Shown here: positions 1-8,497 of the stretch, piece after piece
Position numbering within the stretch: the stretch's first letter is position 1
Layout: every line of letters starts with the position of its first letter
Virus record (IMG/VR): IMGVR_UViG_3300027859_000057
Coordinates: 1 to 30,594 of that record
DNA length: 30,594 nt
Reading direction: 5' to 3' (one strand)
Source: a virus
Made by a program: the position numbers and the translations under genes
Notes under the pieces: generated by a model
Database searches by the model: none
What the model was told of the DNA's origin: nothing
What the model saw: only the letters and a program-made list of their open reading frames with translations

Positions 1-137
1 CCAATAGAAGGTGTGCCAGATCCTTGATTTAATGTACTAAGAGCAGCAATTATTTGATTTAACTTTGTACGAACAACAAGACCAGTACCATTATCAACTG
101 TAAAGCCACTTCCCCCAGTATTATCAACTCTTGCCAT
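1..137 (-). CDS. N-terminus of a tail fibre/tail tip-associated protein (partial)
   Basis: The reading frame opens with ATG at 137 and runs off the left edge of the window, leaving about 45 residues starting MARVDNTGGSG. The visible part is rich in Gly, Asn and Thr, followed by a short helical stretch (VRTKLNQIIAALSTLN). It is the next gene after the tail tip protein J homologue in the same leftward operon, where lambda-like phages usually encode tail fibre or side-tail-fibre proteins. That position is the only argument for function; no domain can be recognised from so short a fragment. The 35-base gap to J (138-172) is AT-rich and shows no convincing terminator, so the two genes are probably co-transcribed. 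Confidence 0.6.
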   Translation of the reverse strand, partial: MARVDNTGGSGFTVDNGTGLVVRTKLNQIIAALSTLNQGSGTPSI

Positions 138-172
138 TAGCTTTTACGTTTTTTTTAAGTATATCCTAAATT

Positions 173-3100
173 TTACCCTTTACCAAAACCAATGGCAGTA
201 AAGTTAAAGTTTCTATCAACAGAACTTCCAGAACTATTTTTGAAGTGAACAGTAAAACCTGTTGAAGCAATACTTGTTAATTCAAAGAAGTCACCAGAAG
301 CCATATTAAAAGCTGTAATTCCAATAGCTGGTGGGTTAGAGTTTGCACCTAATAAAGCACTTGTGCCTGTGAAAAATGGGCTGTTAAAAGTAACTGCCTT
401 TGCCCCTGCCCCTGATGCAATGGTTGTTGTACTTTGTTCAACCCTTCTTTGAAATTCTGCAATATATCCTAACTGACTAACTCTTATATCTTGGTTTGTA
501 TCTTGTGTAGTCAATACGCACTTAAATTTAAATGTTCTTGCTTTAAATGTTCCATTGGCAAACTTTTGAAAACCTGAATAACTACTGGCATCTTGAGAAG
601 TCTGGACAAAAACTTCTGCGTTTGTATCAACGCTAGAAGTACCATCAAAATCTTGTCTTGCGTCAATATTTCCAACAGAATCTATTAAATCAGCCGAATA
701 AACAGAATCAGTTAAAATATGTTTTCTTAAATCAAGACTGTAAACAGCACCTAAATCCAAAGTTTCATTAAATAAATATGTTCCAGTTGTAGATACTCCT
801 CCAATATCATCAATAGAAGTTTCAGAGTCAATATCTGTACTGCTGTCAAAATTACCTGTACCAGCCAAACTTATCGAAGCCGTACCAGAATCAAATCCAA
901 CATTAGTTTTTGTACCTTGAAATTTTGGATCATCTTGATCTTCTCTTCTGGTTTGTACTAATAATTTTGGTTGTGCATCTGGTAAATCTATTACAAGTGA
1001 TGTTTCTCCTGTGCTGAATCTATCACCATCGTCCTGTGCTTTAAGGATATATTCTCCTTCTAATAAGGGAACAACTTTTTCTGTAGAAGCACCACTCAAT
1101 GCAAAAACTAGGTCTGTTGCATCTGAAAATGTACCGCTACCGTCTGTCTTAGGTGAATGCCTAACGTGGATTCTTCCCCCTGCTCTTACGTCCGCAGCGT
1201 CTACAGCGTCCCATCTAAGTCTTATTTCTTTATCTGATATAGGTTCATATGTAAGATTTGTAATATCAGGGGGTGGGGCTGTTTTACCTACAGCAGTAAA
1301 TGTTAATTCCGCTGGTTGTCTAGAAGGTTGCCCTAATCCATTAAAACTAAATACTCTTATTTCATATATTCCAGCATCACTGTTAAATATTTCAGCATCA
1401 CTTGAAAGAGTTTCTATCTTTTTAAAATCACCATTAGCAAATCTGTATTGAACTTCATATTTACTTGCACCTGACTGTGTTTGCCAGTCAAGAATTAACT
1501 TTGATATTGCTTTATTGTTTATGGTTACAATTTTTTCACTAACTTGTAAACCTTCTGGCTTGTTTAAAACTGTTGTAAGGATTGATATCTTTCTTGTAGG
1601 TAAAGCTGTTCCGTCTTCAACAAAAGCATATTTTCCAGCGTCATGTAATAAGGCTGTAATTGCAAAAGTTTTATCTTCATTTTCTTTTACGCTGATAACC
1701 CTCCAAGTTGACGTAGTTAAATTGGAAGTTTCTAAAATAAATGGGGCGTGTTCATTTGGTGCTGTACTGAAGGCAGAAGAAACAGTAATTGTTGTACCAG
1801 AAATACCACTTATTGTTTTTTCTTCTAATGACCCATCAGGTAAAATAATTGATATTGTTGGACTATCACCAAGACTAGGAATATCTGTGCTATCAGAATC
1901 ATCTAAAACAACAACTGTTGTACTGGTAACACTCTTAAGCAATCCTCCTCGCCTTACACCAGCTTTCAGTCTGTCAGATATTTCTATTACATCACCGCAG
2001 CGTACTAATACACCAGCAGCCGCAGTTGTAGCAAAAGAACAAGTTTCACCAGAGTTTTGTTCATTATATAAAAACCATCTTCCTAATCTCCTCGCCTGAT
2101 TACGGCTTGTTGTAGCAAATGCTTTTATATTTTTTGTAACAATCCCATATTTTGTTTGAGTGGCAGAATCAGCTTCAACAGTTTCAACATCAATTTCTTG
2201 AGTTGTCATATCGAAATAACTAACATTAATTACTGTATGTCTTGTTTTTAAACTTGAGCCTGCATATAGAAATCCAGGTTCCGTAACGTTTGCATTTGTA
2301 AAAATATAACTTGCCGTTTTTGGTGAATCCTGAGATATCGCGATTCCACCCGCAGAATAAAAAGGCATCACTCTCATCACAGAACAAAGTGAATTAATTA
2401 ATGAATATGCCTCTCGTTGCTGCGTGATGTTCACATTGCAACTGAACCTTGGCTCTGTAGATCCATCACCATTTCCAGCATCAACAGATGCTCCACAATA
2501 TTCACTAACGGTTTTAAAACTAAATTTATCTAGATTTGCTTCAGCAATACCACAGCCCGCCCTTGTGTCTATAAGCAAGTCATATAAAATCCAAGCTGGA
2601 TCTGTTGTCCAAGCCTTATCTGTTTTGAAAGTTCCGTTAAAAGTACCAGAATAAGATATTGCGCCAGTTTGCAAATCAACAGTGGCATTGTGCGGAATCT
2701 TAATCTTGCGGCCTCTAATTCTATAAGCTCTTTTTGGTATTCTTGGGAACTGTTCAGCATTAAACCTTAATGCGACATGGGCAGTATTAGCATAAGCGTT
2801 CTGTTCAAAAATTATATTTGTTGCTTGATTAAACTGAAAAGCATTTACCAAAGTTGCATCTGTACTATCTGCTGTAACCCTTTCAACTCTTATCGCAACA
2901 GGAAAAGATGTTGTTGATTTTAGTTTGACTATATAATCCCTGAAATATGCGTTAGTTGATCTTCCTTTTACTGTGTCATCAATTACTGTGGTTGTTGTAC
3001 CATCATTTTCTATTGTTTTAATTAATAAATTAACTTCTACTCCATTTATATCACCATCATCTTCAAACTTTTGCATTGAAGGAAATCTAAGGGTTACTCG

Positions 3101-3523
3101 AACGGCATTAATATCACTTGAACTTACTGTATGAGTTACAGGGCTTGAGGTGGTTACAGTTGTACCAATAACAGTTTCTGTTTCAATATTCGATATTCCA
3201 TCAATAAATGTCTGACTTGAAGTTCCTAATCTAAAATCAAAGCCTACATCTTTAAAATTAAAATCACTATCAGTTGGTGCTGTATTACTTGCAGCTTCTT
3301 GTAAAACTTGAGTCTGATTTAAAAATATATCTTTTTTAAATGCGTTGAAGTATGCAGTTGATGTTTTATCTGTGATGCCAGCTTTTGATGCTGTTGCACT
3401 GCCCTCTAGTTCTCCCTCCCCTAGCAATTCCACGATTGTATTAAATTGCTTAGAAGATAATGCACCGCTAGGTAAATCGGGATTATTAAAAGTAGTGGTT
3501 TGGTCAAACTCTTGAATAGCCAT
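173..3523 (-). CDS. J: Tail tip attachment / host specificity protein J homologue
   Basis: At 1116 residues this is close to lambda gpJ in size. gpJ forms the central tail tip and contacts the host receptor. The hallmark gpJ stretch DPAWILYDLLID, followed by a Gly/Cys-containing turn, lies near residues 305-325 (lambda has a matching NPAW..DML..PRYG). About residues 654-745 and 745-855 look like two fibronectin type III domains (for example YEVQYR...YEIRVFSFNG in the first). The last 250 residues are Ser/Thr/Asp-rich and beta-like, as expected of the variable receptor-binding end. It starts with ATG in a TAATG overlap with the stop of the I homologue, so the pair is translationally coupled. 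It is the last of the M-L-K-I-J series. Family assignment is firm; the receptor cannot be inferred. Confidence 0.93.
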   Translation of the reverse strand: MAIQEFDQTTTFNNPDLPSGALSSKQFNTIVELLGEGELEGSATASKAGITDKTSTAYFNAFKKDIFLNQTQVLQEAASNTAPTDSDFNFKDVGFDFRLGTSSQTFIDGISNIETETVIGTTVTTSSPVTHTVSSSDINAVRVTLRFPSMQKFEDDGDINGVEVNLLIKTIENDGTTTTVIDDTVKGRSTNAYFRDYIVKLKSTTSFPVAIRVERVTADSTDATLVNAFQFNQATNIIFEQNAYANTAHVALRFNAEQFPRIPKRAYRIRGRKIKIPHNATVDLQTGAISYSGTFNGTFKTDKAWTTDPAWILYDLLIDTRAGCGIAEANLDKFSFKTVSEYCGASVDAGNGDGSTEPRFSCNVNITQQREAYSLINSLCSVMRVMPFYSAGGIAISQDSPKTASYIFTNANVTEPGFLYAGSSLKTRHTVINVSYFDMTTQEIDVETVEADSATQTKYGIVTKNIKAFATTSRNQARRLGRWFLYNEQNSGETCSFATTAAAGVLVRCGDVIEISDRLKAGVRRGGLLKSVTSTTVVVLDDSDSTDIPSLGDSPTISIILPDGSLEEKTISGISGTTITVSSAFSTAPNEHAPFILETSNLTTSTWRVISVKENEDKTFAITALLHDAGKYAFVEDGTALPTRKISILTTVLNKPEGLQVSEKIVTINNKAISKLILDWQTQSGASKYEVQYRFANGDFKKIETLSSDAEIFNSDAGIYEIRVFSFNGLGQPSRQPAELTFTAVGKTAPPPDITNLTYEPISDKEIRLRWDAVDAADVRAGGRIHVRHSPKTDGSGTFSDATDLVFALSGASTEKVVPLLEGEYILKAQDDGDRFSTGETSLVIDLPDAQPKLLVQTRREDQDDPKFQGTKTNVGFDSGTASISLAGTGNFDSSTDIDSETSIDDIGGVSTTGTYLFNETLDLGAVYSLDLRKHILTDSVYSADLIDSVGNIDARQDFDGTSSVDTNAEVFVQTSQDASSYSGFQKFANGTFKARTFKFKCVLTTQDTNQDIRVSQLGYIAEFQRRVEQSTTTIASGAGAKAVTFNSPFFTGTSALLGANSNPPAIGITAFNMASGDFFELTSIASTGFTVHFKNSSGSSVDRNFNFTAIGFGKG

Positions 3524-4122
3524 TAGTTGTTACCCTCCACTTGCACAGTATCAACACCATTAGAAACCACAATAGATCCAACCAAAATTTCACCGTATAC
3601 TAAATTAACTGGAACACCAGCATTACTTATATTTGTTAGCCCTGTAAAAGAATAGTTTGAAGCCAAAGCTGAAGGGTCTAAACTATCCTGTCCAGATACT
3701 GCTGAAGAAGTATTCTGTTGTGGTGTCAGCATACTTGTCACACCATCAATAACCATACTTGAACCAATAGCTGATAAAGCACTACCAGCAAGAGTTGACA
3801 AAAGTTTACTTCCTAAAAGTTTTGTTGGTAAGGCTGATGATCCTAATAATGAACCAATACCTAATAAAATTGTAAAAAAATTACCATGAACAACAGGAAT
3901 AATTTTTATATCTTCTTGTGTATTGAAATTTAATAAATCTTCTGTTATAACTTTTGCTCCAACTTGTATTGTGTAAAACTGTTCTGCCATATGTTTCTCA
4001 ATACCTTTAAAATTACAAACTAAAAAACTTATCGCCTCTCTAGGTGTATTAAGATCAACTTCAAATTCAGCTTGACCTAAAAATTTTCTTAAAGTGCCGT
4101 AAACTTTTATTTTTTTAAGCAT
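3523..4122 (-). CDS. I: Tail assembly protein I homologue
   Basis: This 199-residue protein matches the lambda gpI pattern. The N-terminal ~75 residues form a ubiquitin-like/ThiS-like beta-grasp fold (IKVYGTLRKFLG, PREAISFLVCNF, FYTIQVGAK). A Gly/Ser/Leu-rich hydrophobic segment follows (about residues 82-125, beginning FFTILLGIGSLLGSSA). A C-terminal segment ends in LVYGEILVGSIVVSNGV, which resembles the start of gpJ-type proteins. gpI works with gpK and gpJ in tail tip assembly and is not a major part of the mature virion. The start codon overlaps the stop of the K homologue by 8 bases (ATGCTTAA), and the stop overlaps the J start. The hydrophobic middle is typical of the family and need not mean membrane insertion. 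Confidence 0.9.
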   Translation of the reverse strand: MLKKIKVYGTLRKFLGQAEFEVDLNTPREAISFLVCNFKGIEKHMAEQFYTIQVGAKVITEDLLNFNTQEDIKIIPVVHGNFFTILLGIGSLLGSSALPTKLLGSKLLSTLAGSALSAIGSSMVIDGVTSMLTPQQNTSSAVSGQDSLDPSALASNYSFTGLTNISNAGVPVNLVYGEILVGSIVVSNGVDTVQVEGNN

Positions 4123-4462
4123 CTATTTCATCAGGTCTGATTACTCCTATTTTATCCGATTTCGGTGAAACAAGATAAAAAGTTAAATCTATTGATTTAC
4201 AACTATATTTATCAGATTCTGAAAACTCTAAAATATCTTGAGGGTGACTATGAACAATACCAATAATCTCATCAACAGAATCTTCAACATCTGCATAATC
4301 CAAAGGGTCAATTACAAAAGATTCTGCCTTAAATTCATTTGATATATTTTTACAAGGATAATATTTTTCTTGTTCATTTTTTATTCCAACAATTCCACAT
4401 GATTCTTCTGGGTCACATTGCTGTGCGTGTTTTATTGCATCTTGTTTCCATAAATAACTCAT
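4115..4462 (-). CDS. K: JAMM/MPN+ metallopeptidase-like tail assembly protein (K N-terminal domain only)
   Basis: The 115-residue protein carries a full JAMM zinc-protease signature: an upstream Glu in EESCGIVG, then HSHP, seven spacer residues and SESD (pattern H-S-H-x7-S-x2-D). In lambda gpK this domain is followed by an NlpC/P60 cysteine peptidase domain. Here the protein stops after the JAMM domain, so the NlpC/P60 half is absent and no other gene in the window supplies it. It sits between L and I exactly where lambda K lies and overlaps the I start. The likely role is processing or assembly at the tail tip; peptidoglycan cleavage by this domain alone is uncertain. All catalytic residues appear intact. 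Confidence 0.88.
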   Translation of the reverse strand: MSYLWKQDAIKHAQQCDPEESCGIVGIKNEQEKYYPCKNISNEFKAESFVIDPLDYADVEDSVDEIIGIVHSHPQDILEFSESDKYSCKSIDLTFYLVSPKSDKIGVIRPDEIDA

Positions 4463-4464
4463 TA

Positions 4465-5082
4465 TTAATTTATAAATGTACCTACACCGGCAAATTCATT
4501 TCTGGTTACTTGTCTAGCTGGTAGTTTTTTATTTGCCTGATCTAATGCTCCTACAAGCTCAAATTGAACTATCTCTCTTGATTCTGTAGTTTTTCTATCA
4601 ATAAAAAATATTTCTTGCGGTAATTCATTAGCTGAAGGTGTTCCAAATGGATTGCTACTACTAGGAAAATTAGCGGCATCAAGTTCACTCGCAAGCGTTG
4701 TTATGCGTGTTATTTTTGCATCTACCAAATCATTATGAGGTGTTGTTAAATTAACAATTATCATCAAATCAGTGACAGTAATAACTATCCCACTTCTAGT
4801 TATACCTCCTAAATTTGCAACAGTTAAAGTCGGTCTTGGAACCTGACCTCTCCCAGTGAACTCAGCACCTTCAAAAGTGATAGGAAATCTTTGATAAGAA
4901 TTACCTTGCCAAACTATTTCTGCATTTGAGTTCATACTAGAGCCAGCATGAAATCTATATGTTGTAGGAACACTAGATGGGTTTCCTGTGGCATAATGCA
5001 AACCCTCTACAAGTTCCATTACAAAAAGTTCTATTCTTGAACTAGGATTCAGCTTTTGTAATTCAGAAACTGGTATTGCCAT
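4465..5082 (-). CDS. L: Minor tail protein L homologue lacking the cysteine-rich tail
   Basis: A 205-residue homologue of lambda gpL, a tail tip hub protein. Family features are the N-terminal PVSELQKLNPSSRIELFVMEL, the central TFEGAEFTGRGQVPRPTLTVAN (residues ~73-95) and the LVGALDQANKKLPARQVTRN segment near the C-terminus. Lambda gpL goes on to a cysteine-containing C-terminal domain that binds an iron-sulfur cluster. This protein has no cysteine at all and ends 11 residues after the conserved QVTRN, at NEFAGVGTFIN. The overlapping frame that leads into K encodes Cys-Arg-Cys-Arg-Tyr at this point (see findings). It follows M with a one-base overlap and precedes K by two bases. Confidence 0.88.
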   Translation of the reverse strand: MAIPVSELQKLNPSSRIELFVMELVEGLHYATGNPSSVPTTYRFHAGSSMNSNAEIVWQGNSYQRFPITFEGAEFTGRGQVPRPTLTVANLGGITRSGIVITVTDLMIIVNLTTPHNDLVDAKITRITTLASELDAANFPSSSNPFGTPSANELPQEIFFIDRKTTESREIVQFELVGALDQANKKLPARQVTRNEFAGVGTFIN

Positions 5083-5429
5083 TATGGTTCTGCTACTTCT
5101 TCAAAGGTTAAATTCATCACTACTCTATTATCTAAAATTGCAGTTCGACTTCTTCTTGTACAAACAAATTTTAAAGCAGAAGAATGATGTGGCGGTGTAA
5201 AATCAAAGTTTGCCTGATCGTCAAATCTTGCATCTAAAAAAGTATCAATAGTTGTTGCGTCTGTTGTCGATACATTAAAAGTTAAATTTAAAGTAATTAA
5301 TCTTTTATTTGCTGGCAGTCCTTGAACAAATCGTTGTTGATAGCCGTCACCTAGTTTTACAACTATATTTTCTTGATTTACAGTTTCTTGTGTCGAATAT
5401 TGTGGAGTGATGCTTGGAAAAGTAGCCAT
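5082..5429 (-). CDS. M: Minor tail protein M homologue
   Basis: 115 residues, the usual length for lambda gpM, a tail tip component that joins the tape measure complex to the tail tube. Recognisable features are PQYSTQETVNQ, KLGDGYQQRF, the run of beta strands KRLITLNLTFNVS and the C-terminal VVMNLTFEEVAEP. The start codon shares a base with the tape measure stop, and its stop overlaps the L start, so expression is tightly coupled. The assignment is supported by both motif and order (tape measure-M-L-K-I-J). Confidence 0.9.
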   Translation of the reverse strand: MATFPSITPQYSTQETVNQENIVVKLGDGYQQRFVQGLPANKRLITLNLTFNVSTTDATTIDTFLDARFDDQANFDFTPPHHSSALKFVCTRRSRTAILDNRVVMNLTFEEVAEP

Positions 5430-7324
5430 TATGCAAGTAAACCTCCAGCACGTTTTTGTTTTATTAGTTCAGATTGTATAGCAATAGCGATTTGATTTCC
5501 TAATTGGTTTGCATCTGCATTATTACCAGATACATTACTTGAATTTGCATCAACATTCACAGTAACTACATTTGTAACACCACCACCACCCATTGCGCTG
5601 TTTGGAATAATATTGCCACCTCTTGAACCCATTTGTAAGATTTCTGGGCCTTTCTCACCCACTAAAAATGTACCACCAGCAGTTACTGGGCCGCCTCTTT
5701 CCCTTTTGAAAGGATTAGCAACACCATCTAAAAAACTTGAAGCTTTATTACCAACAAGACCGCCTCCACCACCTTTACCACCTCCAAAAATACCACCTAA
5801 GAAACCACCAATACTATTTCCAATACCAGACACTGCACGTTGCATTGCAACTTCAACAAGCTTTCTTTTTAAATCATTTAATACACCAATAGCAGCTTGA
5901 GCTAATGTTTTTGTTCCCATAACCGCATCAGTTAAGTTAGAAACTATGCCTTGCTCTATCCCTTGACCAATCTCCATAAACTTTTCTTTTAGTTGATCGG
6001 CTTCACTTTTTATGCCATTAACAAGAAAACTTGATTCTCCTAATTTGCCGTTAAATAAATCTGTTGCAGTTATTTGCTTTTCAATTATTGTTACAGTTTC
6101 TTCTTGGGTATTTTTGTTATCTTTATTAGTATTATTGCCACCTTTAAGTAAAAGATTTTTTCTATCAAGTAATTCATTTATTTTTTTTGTCAGTGTTTTT
6201 TGTGTACTTAATGATTGATTAATTTCTTTAACGCTAACTCTTCCACCTATTTGATTCATAACAGTATCTATTTGATTTTTTGTACCTCTTAACTGATCTA
6301 TTCTTAAATCTAAGGCACTAACATCCAAACCAAGTGGTTGAATATTTTTAGTAAAATCTTCTATCTTTTTTAAATCACTTAAAGTACCGCTTGGAACAAG
6401 TAAATTTGCTCTAAAGCCAGATATTTGTCTTTGAAATTCGCTTGAAAATAATCTATTTATTGAACCCAATAATTTATTTGCAGTTTTCAGACTACTCATT
6501 AAGGCAGGCTCTAATTGCTCACCAATAATTCTTGCAAGCGTTTCTATATTGTCCTGTAAAGTTGAAACTTGTCCATTTAAAGTTTTTGATTGTGCAGTAG
6601 CACCACCAAAAAATACACCACCTTCACTTGTTAGATTTATTAGTGCTTGATTAACAAGATCAGCACCTATCTTGCCTTTTCTCATAGCAGAATCAAACTC
6701 GTCACCTTGTAATTTTGTGATTCGTTTTAATTCACTTGTAATATCAACTCCTCTTTCCAATAACTGCAATTCTTCTTCTCTTTGTAATTTGCCTTTGGCT
6801 AATATCTGACCAAATGCTGTTGAGATCCCACTTAAATCTGCTCCTGTAGCACCAGCAACATCTGATAATCTTTTTACGGTATCAACTAAATTTTCAGTTT
6901 CAAAACCAAAAGCTTTTAAACGCTTTGATTGCTCTATCAATTCACTGCTTGTAAACGGAGTTACATTACCAAAAGCCTGTAATTCTTTTATTATTTTATT
7001 TGCATCTTCAACATCACCAGTTAATTGTGTTAATGCAGTTCTTTGTGTTTGAAGTTCAGCAGTTTTGACAAAAATAAATCTTGCTGTGGCAGCAACAGCT
7101 AATGCTTTTAAAAGTGGGCCTAAAGCTCCTGTAAGTGTTTTAACTCCTGTTGAAGCTTGTTTCGCTGACTTTCCAGTATCTTTTAGTGATCTACTACTTT
7201 TATCTAATCTGCCTTTTAATTTATCTGTACTACTGCTTAAAGCTTTGGTCTGTTCATTTACACGCTGCAATGGTCTTATTGCATTTTGAGCATCAACTAT
7301 TAATTTAACTGTCGATTGTGCCAC
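5429..7324 (-). CDS. H: Tail length tape measure protein
   Basis: 631 residues, starting with GTG at 7324; no ATG lies upstream in frame and an AAAGG lies about 12 bases before it. The N-terminal ~60 residues are helical and Lys/Ser-rich, followed by a hydrophobic Ala/Leu stretch (about 67-85). A long helical middle contains the FGNVTPF and ADLSGISTAFGQILAKGKL region common in tape measure proteins. Near 510-540 there is a Gly-rich segment, and then the C-terminal signature FLVGEKGPEI. Tape measure proteins set tail length at roughly 0.15 nm per residue, so about 95 nm would be expected if the protein is not processed. It follows the G/GT chaperone genes, the standard order. Confidence 0.93.
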   Translation of the reverse strand: MAQSTVKLIVDAQNAIRPLQRVNEQTKALSSSTDKLKGRLDKSSRSLKDTGKSAKQASTGVKTLTGALGPLLKALAVAATARFIFVKTAELQTQRTALTQLTGDVEDANKIIKELQAFGNVTPFTSSELIEQSKRLKAFGFETENLVDTVKRLSDVAGATGADLSGISTAFGQILAKGKLQREEELQLLERGVDITSELKRITKLQGDEFDSAMRKGKIGADLVNQALINLTSEGGVFFGGATAQSKTLNGQVSTLQDNIETLARIIGEQLEPALMSSLKTANKLLGSINRLFSSEFQRQISGFRANLLVPSGTLSDLKKIEDFTKNIQPLGLDVSALDLRIDQLRGTKNQIDTVMNQIGGRVSVKEINQSLSTQKTLTKKINELLDRKNLLLKGGNNTNKDNKNTQEETVTIIEKQITATDLFNGKLGESSFLVNGIKSEADQLKEKFMEIGQGIEQGIVSNLTDAVMGTKTLAQAAIGVLNDLKRKLVEVAMQRAVSGIGNSIGGFLGGIFGGGKGGGGGLVGNKASSFLDGVANPFKRERGGPVTAGGTFLVGEKGPEILQMGSRGGNIIPNSAMGGGGVTNVVTVNVDANSSNVSGNNADANQLGNQIAIAIQSELIKQKRAGGLLA

Positions 7325-7349
7325 AAATACAAATAACCTTTATTATATT

Positions 7350-7879
7350 CTACCTTGATTTTGCCTTTTGACGATTCATTTCTTGTTTTTGTCTTTCATT
7401 TTTAACTTCATAGTAAGCCGCCCAATGTATTAACTCTTCTTCCGTCATTGATTTTCTTAATTCTTGCACTGATTTTCCAAGTTCTGTTGCGAGAAAAAAT
7501 TCAAAATTTATCCAATTATCTCGCCTTATTCGTTTTTTGCTGTATTAATATCGACTTGAATATCCATCATAAATAACTCAAGTTCATTTAGAACGCTTTC
7601 TGGTAAAAATCGCTGTAAGTTTTCAGCATCAGCAGAAGCAAACGCTTTTGTACCATCTTCATTCTCTGCAAGTTGACAAAGAAGCCTAGTAGATATTGTT
7701 AAAGCGTCATCTGTACCAGCAGCAGCTTGGGCTTGCTTTCTATCAAATCTGGTAAGTGGTGGAAAAAATATTTCTTTTAGTATTTCGCCATTAGGATTTT
7801 TTAGTTCATATTTCCTTCTAGCAGTCATCACATCACTAAAAGCTTCAGTAATGAGGTCTACGTTTCTTTTTGTTGCCAT
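7350..7879 (-). CDS. GT: Tail assembly chaperone GT fusion made by -1 ribosomal frameshifting
   Basis: The G frame ends ...NTAKNE-stop at 7526. Just before that stop the minus strand reads GC A AAA AAC GAA TAA, a canonical -1 slippery heptamer (A AAA AAC, plus-strand 7532-7538) in the correct phase. After a -1 shift, translation continues CGA ATA AGG ... for 60 more residues to a TAG at 7350-7352. This gives a fusion of about 176 residues. The extension contains NFEFFLATELGKSVQELR and MTEEELIHWAAYYEVKNER, typical of the gpT part of phage tail chaperones. An inverted repeat GCGAGA/TCTCGC (7519-7524 and 7489-7494) begins seven bases after the heptamer, the normal spacing for a stimulatory stem. 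The fusion helps fold or load the tape measure during tail assembly. Confidence 0.85.
7489..7538 (-). promoter_or_regulatory. Programmed -1 frameshift signal: A AAA AAC slippery site plus downstream stem
   Basis: The slippery heptamer occupies 7532-7538 on the minus strand and is read as xxA AAA AAC. A seven-base spacer (GAATAAG, containing the zero-frame stop) is followed by a stem of GCGAGA (7519-7524) with TCTCGC (7489-7494). The 24-base loop can form an inner AAATT/AATTT hairpin. Heptamer, phase, spacing and the chaperone-like extension all agree. Confidence 0.8.
7526..7879 (-). CDS. G: Tail assembly chaperone G (unshifted product)
   Basis: 117 residues translated without frameshifting. 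It has the N-terminal helix-rich pattern of lambda-like G proteins (KRNVDLITEAFSDVMTARRKYELKNPNGE, where a substrate-protein-like N-terminus precedes the chaperone fold) and an acidic C-terminal half. It lies between the major tail protein and the tape measure gene, the conserved site for the G/GT pair. The G to GT ratio normally set by slippage controls tail assembly. Individual catalytic features are not expected in this family. Confidence 0.85.
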   Translation of the reverse strand: MATKRNVDLITEAFSDVMTARRKYELKNPNGEILKEIFFPPLTRFDRKQAQAAAGTDDALTISTRLLCQLAENEDGTKAFASADAENLQRFLPESVLNELELFMMDIQVDINTAKNE

Positions 7880-7907
7880 AAAAAATTAGGTAAGTTAACC
7901 TAATGTA

Positions 7908-8324
7908 CTATATAGCTGAAGTAATGGCACCGTTTGTTATGAATGAGATGTTCACAACTTGAATCTCTCCAAGCGTTGCACCATACTCAGCACCTGTAAT
8001 TATTCCTGCAAAGCCTATTTTTTTAGAGGCTGTTCCGCTATCTGGAAATAATTCAAACAATGCGTCACCAGCATCACCTGTTGTAAATACATCATCAATA
8101 AAAGCTTGGTAGTCTGAGTTGCCACTAGCATCATACAAAAGTTCTGCTGAACCTTCACCACTTATTAAACCACCAACAAAAGTCTTTGAAGTTGCCCCCA
8201 TTGCGGTTGTTTCTTGTGTATCTTTAGAAACAGATAAGGACCAAGACCGTAGCTCACCAATATCAGCTTCTGTACCACCAGCGTTTTCAAACATTAGTTT
8301 GCCTACATCACCTTTTACAGCCAT
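7908..8324 (-). CDS. V: Major tail tube protein
   Basis: 138 residues, beginning MAVKGDVGKLMFENAGG. Phage tail tube proteins of this type bind hexamerically around the tape measure. Supporting signs are the LRSWSLSVSKDTQETTAMGAT stretch (W-S-x-S and D-x-x-x-T-T pattern near residues 26-46), GEGSAELLYD and the C-terminal EIQVVNISFITNG strand. It is Gly/Ala/Thr-rich and beta-dominated. It sits directly upstream of G/GT and downstream of the tail terminator, the expected position. It lacks the Ig-like C-terminal extension seen in lambda gpV, so it is a minimal tube protein. Confidence 0.87.
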   Translation of the reverse strand: MAVKGDVGKLMFENAGGTEADIGELRSWSLSVSKDTQETTAMGATSKTFVGGLISGEGSAELLYDASGNSDYQAFIDDVFTTGDAGDALFELFPDSGTASKKIGFAGIITGAEYGATLGEIQVVNISFITNGAITSAI

Positions 8325-8353
8325 AACAAAAAAAAGAACTATTAAATAATATA

Positions 8354-8497
8354 TTAACCCTTTTTGGTGTTATTTACATTTTTTTTTAAATTTTGTTGTT
8401 CGGCATAATACTTACGGCATTTTGGATCCCAATAGGCAGCATCTCTTCTGCCTTTTACAGCTTCTACTGCGTCAAGTTGTTCTTCTGTTAGTTCCAT
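8354..8497 (-). CDS. Small conserved-looking protein between tail terminator and tail tube genes
   Basis: A 47-residue frame starting MELTEEQLDAVEAVKGRR and containing AAYWDPKCRKYY. Its ATG directly follows the TAA of the tail terminator gene, and it ends 29 bases before the tail tube start, so it fills an otherwise empty gap in the operon. The composition is helical with a basic C-terminus. I do not recognise the family. Position suggests a virion assembly accessory, but nothing in the sequence shows a function. Confidence 0.65.
   Translation of the reverse strand: MELTEEQLDAVEAVKGRRDAAYWDPKCRKYYAEQQNLKKNVNNTKKG

Noticed and set aside
1011-2099. Rightward frames antisense to the J gene
   Set aside because: Low-complexity Ser/Val/Pro translations complementary to J, without starts, ribosome sites or recognisable motifs.
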